The notes below the pieces were generated by a model, which saw nothing but the letters and a program-made list of their open reading frames with translations, searched no databases and had not been told where the DNA came from. Shown one piece after another: positions 8,484 to 15,451 of a stretch of 16,775 nucleotides of DNA (position 1 is its first letter; each line of letters begins with the position of its first letter). The DNA lies in assembly GCA_946538445.1 (NCBI GenBank), contig CAMNGO010000025.1, positions 1 through 16,775 of the forward strand, given 5' to 3'. The position numbers and the translations under genes are program-made. This DNA is from an uncultured Lachnospiraceae bacterium (GTDB lineage Bacteria > Bacillota > Clostridia > Lachnospirales > Lachnospiraceae).

Positions 8484-8498
8484 CAAGAACTGTCTTGT
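8483..8498. promoter_or_regulatory. small inverted repeat between rhomboid and PfpI genes
   Basis: ACAAGA and TCTTGT form six-base arms around a four-base spacer, starting at the last base of the rhomboid stop codon. No T-run follows, so it is not a convincing terminator. It could be an operator for the PfpI gene; only a poor promoter match (TTGTAA at 8495-8500) is seen nearby. Confidence 0.3.
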
Positions 8499-8542
8499 AA
8501 CATTCATAACAGATAAGAATAAAAAATGAAGGAGGTAACAAA

Positions 8543-9052
8543 ATGAAGAAGATATTATCTTTGATCAGCGATGATTTCGAAGATCTTGAGTTGACCTACC
8601 CTACCCTCCGTCTTCGGGAAGAGGGATGCGAAGTGGTGACGGCCGGAGCAGAGGCCAAGCACAAATATCATGGTAAGTACGGTGTTCCATGGGAATCTGA
8701 CATCAGTTTTAAGGATGTGGATCCGGAGGAATATGACGGACTTCTGGTTCCCGGAGGCTGGGCACCGGACAAGCTGCGCCGTTTTCCGGAAGTTCTTGAT
8801 ATCGTACGCAAGATCAATGCAGCCGGAAAACCCATCGGACAGATTTGCCATGCAGGCTGGGTTCTGATCTCTGCAGATATTCTTCGCGGCAAGACGGTTA
8901 CTTCCACTCCCGGCATCATGGACGATATGCGCAACGCAGGTGCTACCTGGGTGGATCAGGCATCCGTGGTGGACGGAAATATCATCTCCGCCCGCAGACC
9001 GCCGGATCTTCCGGAATATATGAAGGATTATATCAAGGTATTATTTTCCTAA
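8543..9052 (+). CDS. PfpI/DJ-1 superfamily protein (YhbO-like)
   Basis: A 169-residue cytoplasmic protein of the PfpI class, variously described as proteases, chaperones or glyoxalase/deglycase-type stress enzymes. The residues seen are E13 in the FEDLEL motif, the nucleophile elbow with C102 and H103 (QICHAG), and the downstream TSTPGIMDDMRNAGATWVD stretch. The order and spacing closely match archaeal PfpI (PH1704) and E. coli YhbO. Length and motifs are complete. An excellent ribosome binding site (AAGGAGG) precedes the ATG. It stands alone between the rhomboid gene and a secreted hydrolase gene, with about 60 bases upstream and 160 downstream. The exact activity is unsettled for the family, so I leave the symbol blank. 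Confidence 0.92.
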   Translation: MKKILSLISDDFEDLELTYPTLRLREEGCEVVTAGAEAKHKYHGKYGVPWESDISFKDVDPEEYDGLLVPGGWAPDKLRRFPEVLDIVRKINAAGKPIGQICHAGWVLISADILRGKTVTSTPGIMDDMRNAGATWVDQASVVDGNIISARRPPDLPEYMKDYIKVLFS

Positions 9053-9121
9053 TATTCCATATTTTTTTGGTATATCTATGGTATAAAAAAGCATTTATTT
9101 CATTTATTTTTAAAAGATGTT

Positions 9122-9131
9122 ACAAATTTGT
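9122..9131. promoter_or_regulatory. 10-bp palindrome upstream of the secreted hydrolase promoter
   Basis: ACAAATTTGT is a perfect palindrome ending ten bases before the predicted -35 box. It lies in an AT-rich intergenic stretch (9053-9213), so chance is a real alternative. It could be a regulator binding site. Confidence 0.25.
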
Positions 9132-9140
9132 TAATAAATA

Positions 9141-9169
9141 TTGATTTTTTGTGTAAACTGTGTTAAGAT
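9141..9169 (+). promoter_or_regulatory. sigma-A promoter for the secreted hydrolase
   Basis: TTGATT (9141-9146) and TAAGAT (9164-9169) are spaced by exactly 17 bases, about 45 bases before the start codon at 9214. The match is good but not perfect. Confidence 0.65.
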
Positions 9170-9213
9170 ACATCTCGAGCGACAAATTAATCCGAGAAGG
9201 AGCTTAACATTTT

Positions 9214-9840
9214 ATGTATTTTTATCGTATAAAGAAAGCAGTTTTACACATCCTTGTGATCATCATGGTAGTAAGTGCCTTCCAGATCACACCATTTACC
9301 CTCACTGCAGATGCAGCGGGGGCACCAGGAACCCAATCCAACTATGAAAGATGGATGGACACCTGTGACACCATGTTAAAGAACCTGAAAAGAGGCGGTT
9401 TCCGCTACAGCAACAGCGGAACCAAGTCATCCTACAGGGCAGCAAAGTCCAGCAGAAGAAGATGCAACTGTGCATTATACGTATCCTGGTGTCTCCAGGA
9501 GTACGGAGCTACAGATATCGGTGATACCTTCTACATCAGAGGAGGCGGAATCCGTAAGCGTTTCAGCTGGGACAAGCGCAAAGTAAAAGTTATGCATATC
9601 TACCGTTCTCCATCCGCTGCAAATCTCCAGCCAGGAGATGTATGCTGCTGGGCCGGCGTTCCTCATGTTAATATTTACGCCGGAAAGAGCAGAAGCGGAG
9701 AGAGACTTTGGTACGACGGTGGAAAAGTTTCCACCAGAGGCAACAGTAACGGTTCCCGTTACACCGATACGGGCAGGAAATCCCTTGGTTATCTGAACCA
9801 CAGAAAGATTTCTTATATTATCCGTATCAAAGACTTATAA
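9214..9840 (+). CDS. secreted NlpC/P60-like cysteine hydrolase
   Basis: A 208-residue exported protein, probably a cell-wall peptidoglycan hydrolase. Residues 1-35 form a signal peptide: positively charged start (YRIKK), hydrophobic core (residues 9-23), likely cleavage after ADA near residue 34. The mature part is small and very basic (many Arg and Lys). It contains a papain-like core: C86 in RCNCALYVSWCLQEYG takes the place of the NlpC/P60 DCSG nucleophile, and H151 in PGDVCCWAGVPHVNIYAG is the base. A third polar residue is not clear. Unusual features are the Asn before the catalytic Cys, an adjacent Cys-Cys pair, and the absence of any wall-binding repeat. The strongest alternative is a CHAP-type or transglutaminase-like relative. 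The ribosome binding site AGAAGGAG precedes the ATG, and the gene has its own promoter and terminator. Confidence 0.8.
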   Translation: MYFYRIKKAVLHILVIIMVVSAFQITPFTLTADAAGAPGTQSNYERWMDTCDTMLKNLKRGGFRYSNSGTKSSYRAAKSSRRRCNCALYVSWCLQEYGATDIGDTFYIRGGGIRKRFSWDKRKVKVMHIYRSPSAANLQPGDVCCWAGVPHVNIYAGKSRSGERLWYDGGKVSTRGNSNGSRYTDTGRKSLGYLNHRKISYIIRIKDL

Positions 9841-9864
9841 AATTATCATACACCCAATATATCA

Positions 9865-9909
9865 AACGAAGAAGGAGCAGCTGCCTGGAGTAGCTGCTCC
9901 TTCTTCGTT
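9865..9909. terminator. bidirectional terminator hairpin
   Basis: A perfect 18-base inverted repeat (9865-9882 pairing with 9892-9909) with a nine-base loop lies between two convergent genes, 24 bases after the stop of the secreted hydrolase and 26 bases from the stop of the VWA gene. The stem is GC-rich at the loop (GGAGCAGCT) and ends in A/T pairs, so each 3' arm finishes in a T-rich run (TTCTTCGTT). There is no long pure T-tract beyond it. Confidence 0.8.
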
Positions 9910-9935
9910 ATTATCTTATGGATCATAAATATTTT

Positions 9936-11243
9936 CTAATTCAACCAATCCTCCATCAGGCTCATGCTCATAGCCCAGGGAGGCACGGGGTTTCCTTCAT
10001 TTTCCCCCGCAAATAAGAAGACAGTATCATAATCAGGCCTCCTGGAGGGATAGATTCCTTTTCCGTCGGTGAAATACAGGACACCCTTCAGGTACCGGAA
10101 TTCCCCTTGGGAGAGGAGATTGTCGATATAGCGGAAAGCGGGACGAAAATCGGTTCCGCCTCCTCCGATCAGTTCAAAATCCCGGAACAGGCTGTCGATA
10201 TCCTCCTGTGAGCTCACGCTGATGTCGGATTGTACCCGGTTATCGCACTGGATGATCCGGACCTGACTTTTCCGGAAGAAGGAATCCTTCTCTGTGAGGA
10301 TCCGGAAGGTTTCTTCCAGGAACTTTCGGACTAATCTGCCACTGGTAGAGTAGCTGGTATCGATGACAATGACAAAATCGAGGATTTTGTGGATCTCCCG
10401 GCTCTCCAAAGGTTCGATCAGGGGCATATTTCCGTAGAGCTTCAGGCCGTAAGTATAGTAATTAAGATCATAAGAATCGGGATCCAGATGCATTTCTTCT
10501 CTGAGAACGGTAAATTTCCTCAGAAAATCCTGGTAAGACCTGCGGCTTTTCCCCCTTTGTATCTGGGTCTTGAGGGAAGACAACTCCTGGGATTCCTGCT
10601 CCCCTCTGCGGTCTAATTCCTGCTGGATCCGCCGCCCTATCTTATCCCATTTCTCCGCGGCGGAAGAAGTTCCGGTGGAAGGTTTTTCCTCCCTGGGCCA
10701 GAATCGATGGTCGTCGGTATAAAATTCCTTTTGAAGGAGGAACTGCTCTTCCAGGTCACTGATCGTCAACAGATCTTCATAAACCGCAGCTGCGGTCACA
10801 GGAATTTTTGCTCCCTTCAGATGTTCATAATAATCTATCCTCAGTCGGGACAGAATCCGTTTGGTACAGGGTTTTCCCAGAGAATCGATGGTGTATTCCA
10901 CACAGATGTCACAGGCCAGGTTCCAGATGACCGGCTCCCTCTGTCCCCTGAGCCAGAGATGGCGAAAGACACAGTGGAGAACGGAGTGGAGATAGGCCCG
11001 GGTTAGAAACAGGGGATTCTTCGGATAAAGGCGCAGAAGCTGCTCCCTGGAATAATACAGGCAACTCCCGTCAGTGGCCAGGGTCCGGATGGAATCCTTG
11101 GGCTGAAAAGTCAGGGCGGAGAGGGCTACATCCAGATAGCGAAGGTCCAGAAATAATTCGCTTCGGATCAGAGCCAGAATCTTCTCGCAGATACCCTGCT
11201 CCCATTCTGTCTGGCTCATGGTATACTGTTTTTTATTGACCAT
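9936..11243 (-). CDS. VWA / metallopeptidase-like protein (DUF2201 type), MoxR partner
   Basis: A 435-residue cytoplasmic protein of the type that pairs with MoxR ATPases. The N-terminal domain (about 10-180) resembles the predicted metallopeptidase domain of the family, but the HExxH motif reads HSVLH (86-90), followed by H95, R99 and WNLACD (107-112). The catalytic Glu is thus replaced by Ser and peptidase activity is unlikely. A charged linker spans about 180-250. The C-terminal von Willebrand A domain (about 285-435) keeps the full MIDAS site: D295, S297, S299 (DTSYS), T364 (GGGGTDF) and D393 (FTDG). The start at 11243 is chosen because AAGGGGG lies nine bases upstream; this site overlaps the stop of the LRR gene and couples the two. 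A matching MoxR ATPase is encoded 2.6 kb away on the other strand. The family name is recalled, not searched. Confidence 0.85.
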   Translation of the reverse strand: MVNKKQYTMSQTEWEQGICEKILALIRSELFLDLRYLDVALSALTFQPKDSIRTLATDGSCLYYSREQLLRLYPKNPLFLTRAYLHSVLHCVFRHLWLRGQREPVIWNLACDICVEYTIDSLGKPCTKRILSRLRIDYYEHLKGAKIPVTAAAVYEDLLTISDLEEQFLLQKEFYTDDHRFWPREEKPSTGTSSAAEKWDKIGRRIQQELDRRGEQESQELSSLKTQIQRGKSRRSYQDFLRKFTVLREEMHLDPDSYDLNYYTYGLKLYGNMPLIEPLESREIHKILDFVIVIDTSYSTSGRLVRKFLEETFRILTEKDSFFRKSQVRIIQCDNRVQSDISVSSQEDIDSLFRDFELIGGGGTDFRPAFRYIDNLLSQGEFRYLKGVLYFTDGKGIYPSRRPDYDTVFLFAGENEGNPVPPWAMSMSLMEDWLN

Positions 11244-11257
11244 GGACGAATTCCCCC

Positions 11258-12283
11258 TTAGAATGCAAGGTCATCAAAAGAAAATGCTTTTTTCGCAAAG
11301 GAACCGGAAGACCGGATCTGATCTGCCAGGTAAGCCGCTCCCTCACCCCACCGGGACCGGATGCAGGACTCCATCCAGGAAGAGAGCGCTCCTTTTGAAA
11401 AAGACAGGCTACGGCAAAAAAACTCCAATCCGGCAAGATCGCGATGGTCCGTCAATAATTGAATCAGCTGGTCCGGGCGGGCCTTTAAAGCCTCCTCGTA
11501 TAGGATCTGCGACTGGCTCTGCAAACCTACGGGCCAGCGGAGACGGTTCATGGCGATCCGGCAGATATTCTTGCCGGACTCCCCTGTCAGGACATCGGGA
11601 AAGCATTGATCATATCTGGAGAAGTCCAGGACGTGGTTCTGGAAGGTATGCCGCATACGGAAACCTTCTCCTTCAATGCTCCGGCTGAAGACATGGGCCG
11701 GGGTGATTTCACTGAGCCATTCATAGTATTCCGGAAAGAAAATGACGCACTCCGGAGGACCGTCTTCGGGACAAAAGGCTACCTCCACATCGGAAATGAG
11801 ACGCTCCAACAGAAGAGACAGGCCATTTTCCGACCTGGGGCCGGCACGGAGGATGATGGTCTTCAGGCTGACACAATTGAGAAACTCGTCACTGCCTATA
11901 GCATGAATCTGTTTTCCCAGGGACAGGAGAGTCATTTTTCTGCAGTTATAAAAGGCCGCATTATGTAGAACAGTAACCTCCTCCGGCAGGTAGACACTCT
12001 CCACATAGTTGCCGCTGATGGATGGGAAAGAGGGGCTCTCAATAGCTTCTTCCCTGCCGTCTTCCGTCAGATGGGTAAGCCGGCAGCCTTCCTGGGTAAG
12101 ATGTTCGGAGGCGGAGAAACAGTATGCCCCGATCTCCGTGACAGGGAAGCCCGACAGCCGGTCAGGGAGTCGGACGGCCAGCTCATTGCCATAGACTCTC
12201 AGAATTCTGGCGCCTTCCCGGCCCTTCTCCCATAGGATATCCATAGGGGAATTATGTATTTGCTGCGAGGTTGCTCGGTTCAT
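11258..12283 (-). CDS. cytoplasmic BspA-type leucine-rich-repeat protein
   Basis: A 341-residue protein without signal peptide or membrane segment. Residues about 30-60 and 92-150 carry LRR_5 (BspA/Treponema-type) repeats, recognisable by the pattern hydrophobic-P-x-x-hydrophobic, then I/L-x-x-x-A/E-F-x-x-C: AYCFSAS near 53, AAFYNC at 109-114 with LLSLGK after it, and EFLNC at 133-137 with LKTIIL. The C-terminal half (about 200-341) is helical, has no repeats and is not recognised. BspA-type LRR proteins are mostly exported adhesins, so a cytoplasmic one beside a VWA protein and a MoxR ATPase suggests a protein-binding adaptor; this is inference. The ATG at 12283 has AAGGA eight bases upstream. 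The gene is first in a two-gene operon with the VWA gene, only 14 bases apart. Confidence 0.75.
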   Translation of the reverse strand: MNRATSQQIHNSPMDILWEKGREGARILRVYGNELAVRLPDRLSGFPVTEIGAYCFSASEHLTQEGCRLTHLTEDGREEAIESPSFPSISGNYVESVYLPEEVTVLHNAAFYNCRKMTLLSLGKQIHAIGSDEFLNCVSLKTIILRAGPRSENGLSLLLERLISDVEVAFCPEDGPPECVIFFPEYYEWLSEITPAHVFSRSIEGEGFRMRHTFQNHVLDFSRYDQCFPDVLTGESGKNICRIAMNRLRWPVGLQSQSQILYEEALKARPDQLIQLLTDHRDLAGLEFFCRSLSFSKGALSSWMESCIRSRWGEGAAYLADQIRSSGSFAKKAFSFDDLAF

Positions 12284-12329
12284 ATGACGTGTCCTTTTTC
12301 CTGATGTATTGCATGGTTCTTATACCCTC

Positions 12330-12358
12330 ATCATAGCATGCCAGGACCGTTTTTTCAC
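12330..12358 (-). promoter_or_regulatory. promoter for the LRR-VWA operon
   Basis: Read on the minus strand, GTGAAA (12358-12353) and TATGAT (12335-12330) are 17 bases apart. The -10 box is preceded by TG one base upstream (extended -10), which would compensate for a weak -35. The start codon is about 46 bases downstream at 12283. Confidence 0.55.
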
Positions 12359-12387
12359 TAGACTTTTTTCTGGTTAGGATATATCAT
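12359..12387 (+). promoter_or_regulatory. promoter for the unknown gene-proC-MoxR operon
   Basis: TAGACT (12359-12364) and TATCAT (12382-12387) are spaced by 17 bases, followed by AGGAGG and the ATG at 12408. The -35 box directly abuts the -35 box of the divergent promoter, so one DNA-bound regulator could control both directions. The leader would be very short (about 14 bases). Confidence 0.55.
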
Positions 12388-12407
12388 TTTTTTAGGAGGA
12401 CGAAACT

Positions 12408-13049
12408 ATGCTGGAAAGAGAGATGAAGAGCGGCCAGCAACAGTATGAATGGCCGGATAACTATTATATGGAGACAGATGGGATGCGACGGAAGGGCTAT
12501 CTGGACGCCGCTCCCCAAGAGTCGGATTCCAGGGAGAATCAGCTGCGCCACATGCTTTGGGAGAAACGATATTGCAATGCCCGCGGAAGATATGCCGGTG
12601 CGGATCATTTCCTTAAAGTATGGATGGATCTTCCCTTTTTGGCAAAGAGCAAGGAAGGTCTCTTCGGGAAGTCCCGTGTCCGGAAAGGGGTGGAGGAGAT
12701 CCGGGAGACGCTGCTCCTGGACCTGCTGAAGGAAAATCGGGATTGTAAAGACGTATGGTACCGGGAATTCATCCATTTTAGCTGCCTGTATATCCAGATC
12801 AGCAAGGGGGACAGAAGCTATTCCACCACCTTATTTGGAATCGGGAAACTGCCGGAGGATAACCTGCTTCGAAAGATTGCCGCAGATTTGTGTGAGAAGA
12901 CAATCATCTATCCCGATATCCTGGGATTCCGGGGAGATCAGGAACTCCTGGCCCTTGCGGCGAAGGATGCCTTTGGTCTTTATTATCCCGGCAAAGAATG
13001 GGTATACGAAGAGGCGGAAAAAGAGGCAGAGAAAAGAACACATGGATAA
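12408..13049 (+). CDS. hypothetical protein of unknown family
   Basis: A 213-residue protein I do not recognise. It has no signal peptide or membrane segment and is rich in charged residues and predicted helix. Visible landmarks are an N-terminal low-structure stretch (1-45), a basic patch with RMLWEKRYCNARGRY-like residues near 47-62, an amphipathic helical part (about 85-115), the FIHFSCLY stretch near 120-127, and a highly charged C-terminal helix (EEAEKEAEKR). No catalytic motif stands out. A strong ribosome binding site (AGGAGG, eight bases) and codon use like the neighbours show that it is a real gene. It is the first gene after the divergent promoter and is followed 26 bases later by proC, so it probably belongs to the MoxR transcript. 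A role with the MoxR/VWA proteins is a guess from position alone. Confidence 0.75.
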   Translation: MLEREMKSGQQQYEWPDNYYMETDGMRRKGYLDAAPQESDSRENQLRHMLWEKRYCNARGRYAGADHFLKVWMDLPFLAKSKEGLFGKSRVRKGVEEIRETLLLDLLKENRDCKDVWYREFIHFSCLYIQISKGDRSYSTTLFGIGKLPEDNLLRKIAADLCEKTIIYPDILGFRGDQELLALAAKDAFGLYYPGKEWVYEEAEKEAEKRTHG

Positions 13050-13060
13050 AGAGACAAAAA

Positions 13061-13066
13061 GAGAGG
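13061..13066 (+). promoter_or_regulatory. Shine-Dalgarno site fixing the proC GTG start
   Basis: GAGAGG lies nine bases before GTG at 13076. An in-frame ATG further upstream (12998) lies inside the preceding gene and would add 26 residues unlike ProC. The first downstream ATG (13101) would remove the nucleotide-binding glycine motif. GTG is therefore the best start. Confidence 0.75.
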
Positions 13067-13075
13067 ATCAATAAC

Positions 13076-13852
13076 GTGAAAAGAATCGGATTTATAGGAA
13101 TGGGAAATATGGCACAGGCCATCGCTTCCGGGTGGATCAGCCAGAAGCTGCTGACACCGGATCAGATTTATGCCTATGCCCCACATTATGATAAACTGAA
13201 AAAGAATGCAGAGAAGATCGGATTCACTGCCTGCCGTGACCGGAAAAAGCTGCTGGAAGCCTGCGATGTTTTTCTCATGGCATGCAAACCATACCAGATC
13301 GAGGGAATCCTCGGGGAGATCAAGGACGATCTGAAAGGGAAAGCCCTCCTCTCTGTGGCAGCCGGATGGAATTATGAGAGATACCGTGCATTTCTGGATC
13401 CGGACACACGGTTCCAGTATATCATGCCCAACACGCCGGCTATGGTTGGGGAAGGGGTCCTGCTTTTTGAGGAGACCAATTCCCTGGAGGAGGAGGAACG
13501 GAAGAAGATGATGGAACTTTTCCGTGCTTTGGGCAAGGTGGAGATCATCCCGGACCACCTCATGGGAGTCGCCATGGCCATCACCGGATGCGGTCCGGCC
13601 TTTATCGATATGATCATTGAAGGGCTGGGGGACGCCGGAGTAAAATACGGGCTGCCCAGAGACAAGGCCTATGCTCTGACTTCCCAGATGATTCTCGGGA
13701 GTGCAAAGCTCCAGCTGGAGACGGGAGAGCACCCCGGCCTGCTCAAGGATAAAGTCTGCTCCCCTGCCGGCACTACCATCCGTGGAGTGGATGCCCTGGA
13801 GCATATGGGGATCCGTGCAGCCATGATCGACGCTATCGATGCCATCATGTGA
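13076..13852 (+). CDS. proC: pyrroline-5-carboxylate reductase
   Basis: ProC catalyses the last step of proline synthesis, reducing pyrroline-5-carboxylate with NAD(P)H in the cytoplasm. The 258-residue protein begins with the Rossmann motif GFIGMGNMAQAI. It has the middle motif MPNTPAMVGEGV with ITGCGPAF, and near the C-terminus the family signature SPAGTTIRGVDALE. It is slightly shorter than many ProC proteins (about 265-275) because the C-terminus ends soon after the signature, but it appears intact. The GTG start is chosen from the ribosome binding site and the position of the glycine motif. It lies between an unknown gene and the MoxR gene, a placement with no obvious pathway logic, and may be carried along in that transcript. 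Confidence 0.95.
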   Translation: MKRIGFIGMGNMAQAIASGWISQKLLTPDQIYAYAPHYDKLKKNAEKIGFTACRDRKKLLEACDVFLMACKPYQIEGILGEIKDDLKGKALLSVAAGWNYERYRAFLDPDTRFQYIMPNTPAMVGEGVLLFEETNSLEEEERKKMMELFRALGKVEIIPDHLMGVAMAITGCGPAFIDMIIEGLGDAGVKYGLPRDKAYALTSQMILGSAKLQLETGEHPGLLKDKVCSPAGTTIRGVDALEHMGIRAAMIDAIDAIM

Positions 13853-13858
13853 TATAAT
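13850..13858 (+). promoter_or_regulatory. possible extended -10 promoter for the MoxR gene
   Basis: A perfect TATAAT (13853-13858) directly follows TGA, which is the proC stop codon and also supplies the TGn of an extended -10 element. No good -35 box is found 16-18 bases upstream. Transcription would start about 17 bases before the MoxR start codon. Confidence 0.4.
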
Positions 13859-13881
13859 TTGACGACAGAAGGTCAGGATCT

Positions 13882-15432
13882 ATGAATATAAAACGAGCCA
13901 AGGAAGAGATAAAAAATACAGTAAAAGCCTATCTGCAGAAGGATATCCACGGGGAGTATGTCATCCCGGAGGTCAGGCAGAGACCCATCCTCCTCATCGG
14001 GCCCCCCGGAATAGGGAAGACCCAGATCATGCAGCAGATTGCCGGGGAGTGCGAGATTGGCCTGGTGGCTTACACCATCACCCATCACACCCGGCAGAGT
14101 GCCGTGGGACTTCCTTTCATCAAGGAGGAGGTCTACGGAGGAAAGAAGTACTCCGTTACCGAATACACCATGAGTGAGATCATCAGCAGTATCTACCGCT
14201 ATATCAAGGATACGGGAAGGGAAGAGGGCATCCTCTTCATCGATGAGATCAATTGTGTCTCCGAGACGCTGGCGCCCACCATGCTGCAGTTCCTGCAGTG
14301 TAAAACCTTCGGTAACCAGGCAGTTCCCCGGGGATGGATCATTGCGGCAGCTGGCAACCCCCCGGAGTACAATAAGAGCGTGAGGGATTTTGACTTCGTG
14401 ACCCTGGACCGTGTTCGCCGGATGAACGTGGAAGCAGACTTGTCTGTATTTAAAGAGTATGCCAGAGAACATCAGGTCCATCCCTTTATTTTAAGTTACC
14501 TGGAGCTTCGCCCCGGTAATTTCTACCGGACGGAAAATGATGTGGACGGGATGCAGTTTGTCACTGCCAGAGGCTGGGAAGACTTAAGCTATCTGATCCG
14601 GTCTTATGAAGCCCTGTCCATCAAGGTGGACGAGGATGTGATACGCCAATATCTGCAGCATGAGGACGTAGCCAAAGATGTGGCGGCATATTATGACCTG
14701 TATCAGAAATACAGAGAAGAGTATGACATCAGGAACATCCTCCTTGGAAAAGTAAAACCGGATATCTATCAGAGACTTTTCACTGCATCCTTCGACGAGA
14801 GACTCAGCTGTGTTGAGTTACTCAGTGACGGGCTGATCCGGAAGATGACGGAAGCCATGGAAGCAGACAGGGTTACTACAGACTGTTATGAGTTCCTTCG
14901 CCTATACAGGGATGTTCTGGGAGAAGAAAAGGGGAGAGAGAATTCCTCTGCCCAAGAGTCGCCCCTGGCAATCTATCAGAGAATGCTTCACAGTAAAGAA
15001 GAATCTCTGAAACTGTCAGAGGCCACCGGATTGATGAGTCAGGAGGAGAAAAATCATCAGTTGACGGTACTTCATCTTCTGCACAAATGGGCACCGGTGG
15101 GAGTCTGGGACGCCAAAGATGCTTTCATGAGCATCCGGACTCAATTTGAACATCAGACAGCCCACAGGGAAGAGACGGTCAACCAGGCTTCGGACGCTTT
15201 GGAATATGCCTTTACTTTTATGGAGGAAGCCTTTGGAGAAGGGCAGGAGATGGTGGTCTTTGTCACAGAACTGACCATGAATACCCAGGCAGCTGCCTTC
15301 CTGGCGGAAAACGGATGTGAGCGTTATTACAGATATAACAAATCTCTGCTCATCGGGACAAGACGGGCTGAGATTCTGAATGAACTTCGGAGAGATGAAA
15401 TCTATTCCTCTCCGCTGGAGTACGATTTCTAA
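13882..15432 (+). CDS. MoxR-type AAA+ ATPase with C-terminal extension
   Basis: A 516-residue cytoplasmic ATPase. The AAA+ core (about 30-300) shows Walker A GPPGIGKT (40-47), Walker B ILFIDE (117-122), sensor 1 AAGNPPEYN (N159) and an arginine-finger region LDRVRR (175-180). The VGLPFI and TMLQFLQ stretches fit the MoxR lineage. MoxR ATPases work with VWA-domain proteins to insert cofactors or remodel complexes, as in RavA-ViaA or methanol dehydrogenase activation. The nearby VWA protein is the likely partner. The C-terminal part (about 320-516) is helical, charged and not recognised; typical MoxR proteins are about 320-350 residues. The ribosome binding site AGAAGG precedes the ATG. The gene follows proC by 29 bases and precedes the LOG gene by 19. 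The partner assignment is inference. Confidence 0.87.
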   Translation: MNIKRAKEEIKNTVKAYLQKDIHGEYVIPEVRQRPILLIGPPGIGKTQIMQQIAGECEIGLVAYTITHHTRQSAVGLPFIKEEVYGGKKYSVTEYTMSEIISSIYRYIKDTGREEGILFIDEINCVSETLAPTMLQFLQCKTFGNQAVPRGWIIAAAGNPPEYNKSVRDFDFVTLDRVRRMNVEADLSVFKEYAREHQVHPFILSYLELRPGNFYRTENDVDGMQFVTARGWEDLSYLIRSYEALSIKVDEDVIRQYLQHEDVAKDVAAYYDLYQKYREEYDIRNILLGKVKPDIYQRLFTASFDERLSCVELLSDGLIRKMTEAMEADRVTTDCYEFLRLYRDVLGEEKGRENSSAQESPLAIYQRMLHSKEESLKLSEATGLMSQEEKNHQLTVLHLLHKWAPVGVWDAKDAFMSIRTQFEHQTAHREETVNQASDALEYAFTFMEEAFGEGQEMVVFVTELTMNTQAAAFLAENGCERYYRYNKSLLIGTRRAEILNELRRDEIYSSPLEYDF

Positions 15433-15451
15433 AAATAATAGGTGATAAAAT

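Noticed and set aside
9141..9347. Small plus-strand open frame (68 codons) overlapping the secreted hydrolase start
   Set aside because: It begins at the promoter, lacks a ribosome binding site and overlaps the signal peptide coding region in another frame.
12983..13804. Long open frame on the minus strand (273 codons) over proC
   Set aside because: It is the shadow of a complete proC and its sequence resembles no protein family.
13873..14481. Minus-strand open frame (202 codons) over the MoxR gene
   Set aside because: The opposite strand encodes the Walker A, Walker B and sensor motifs of the ATPase; the shadow has none.
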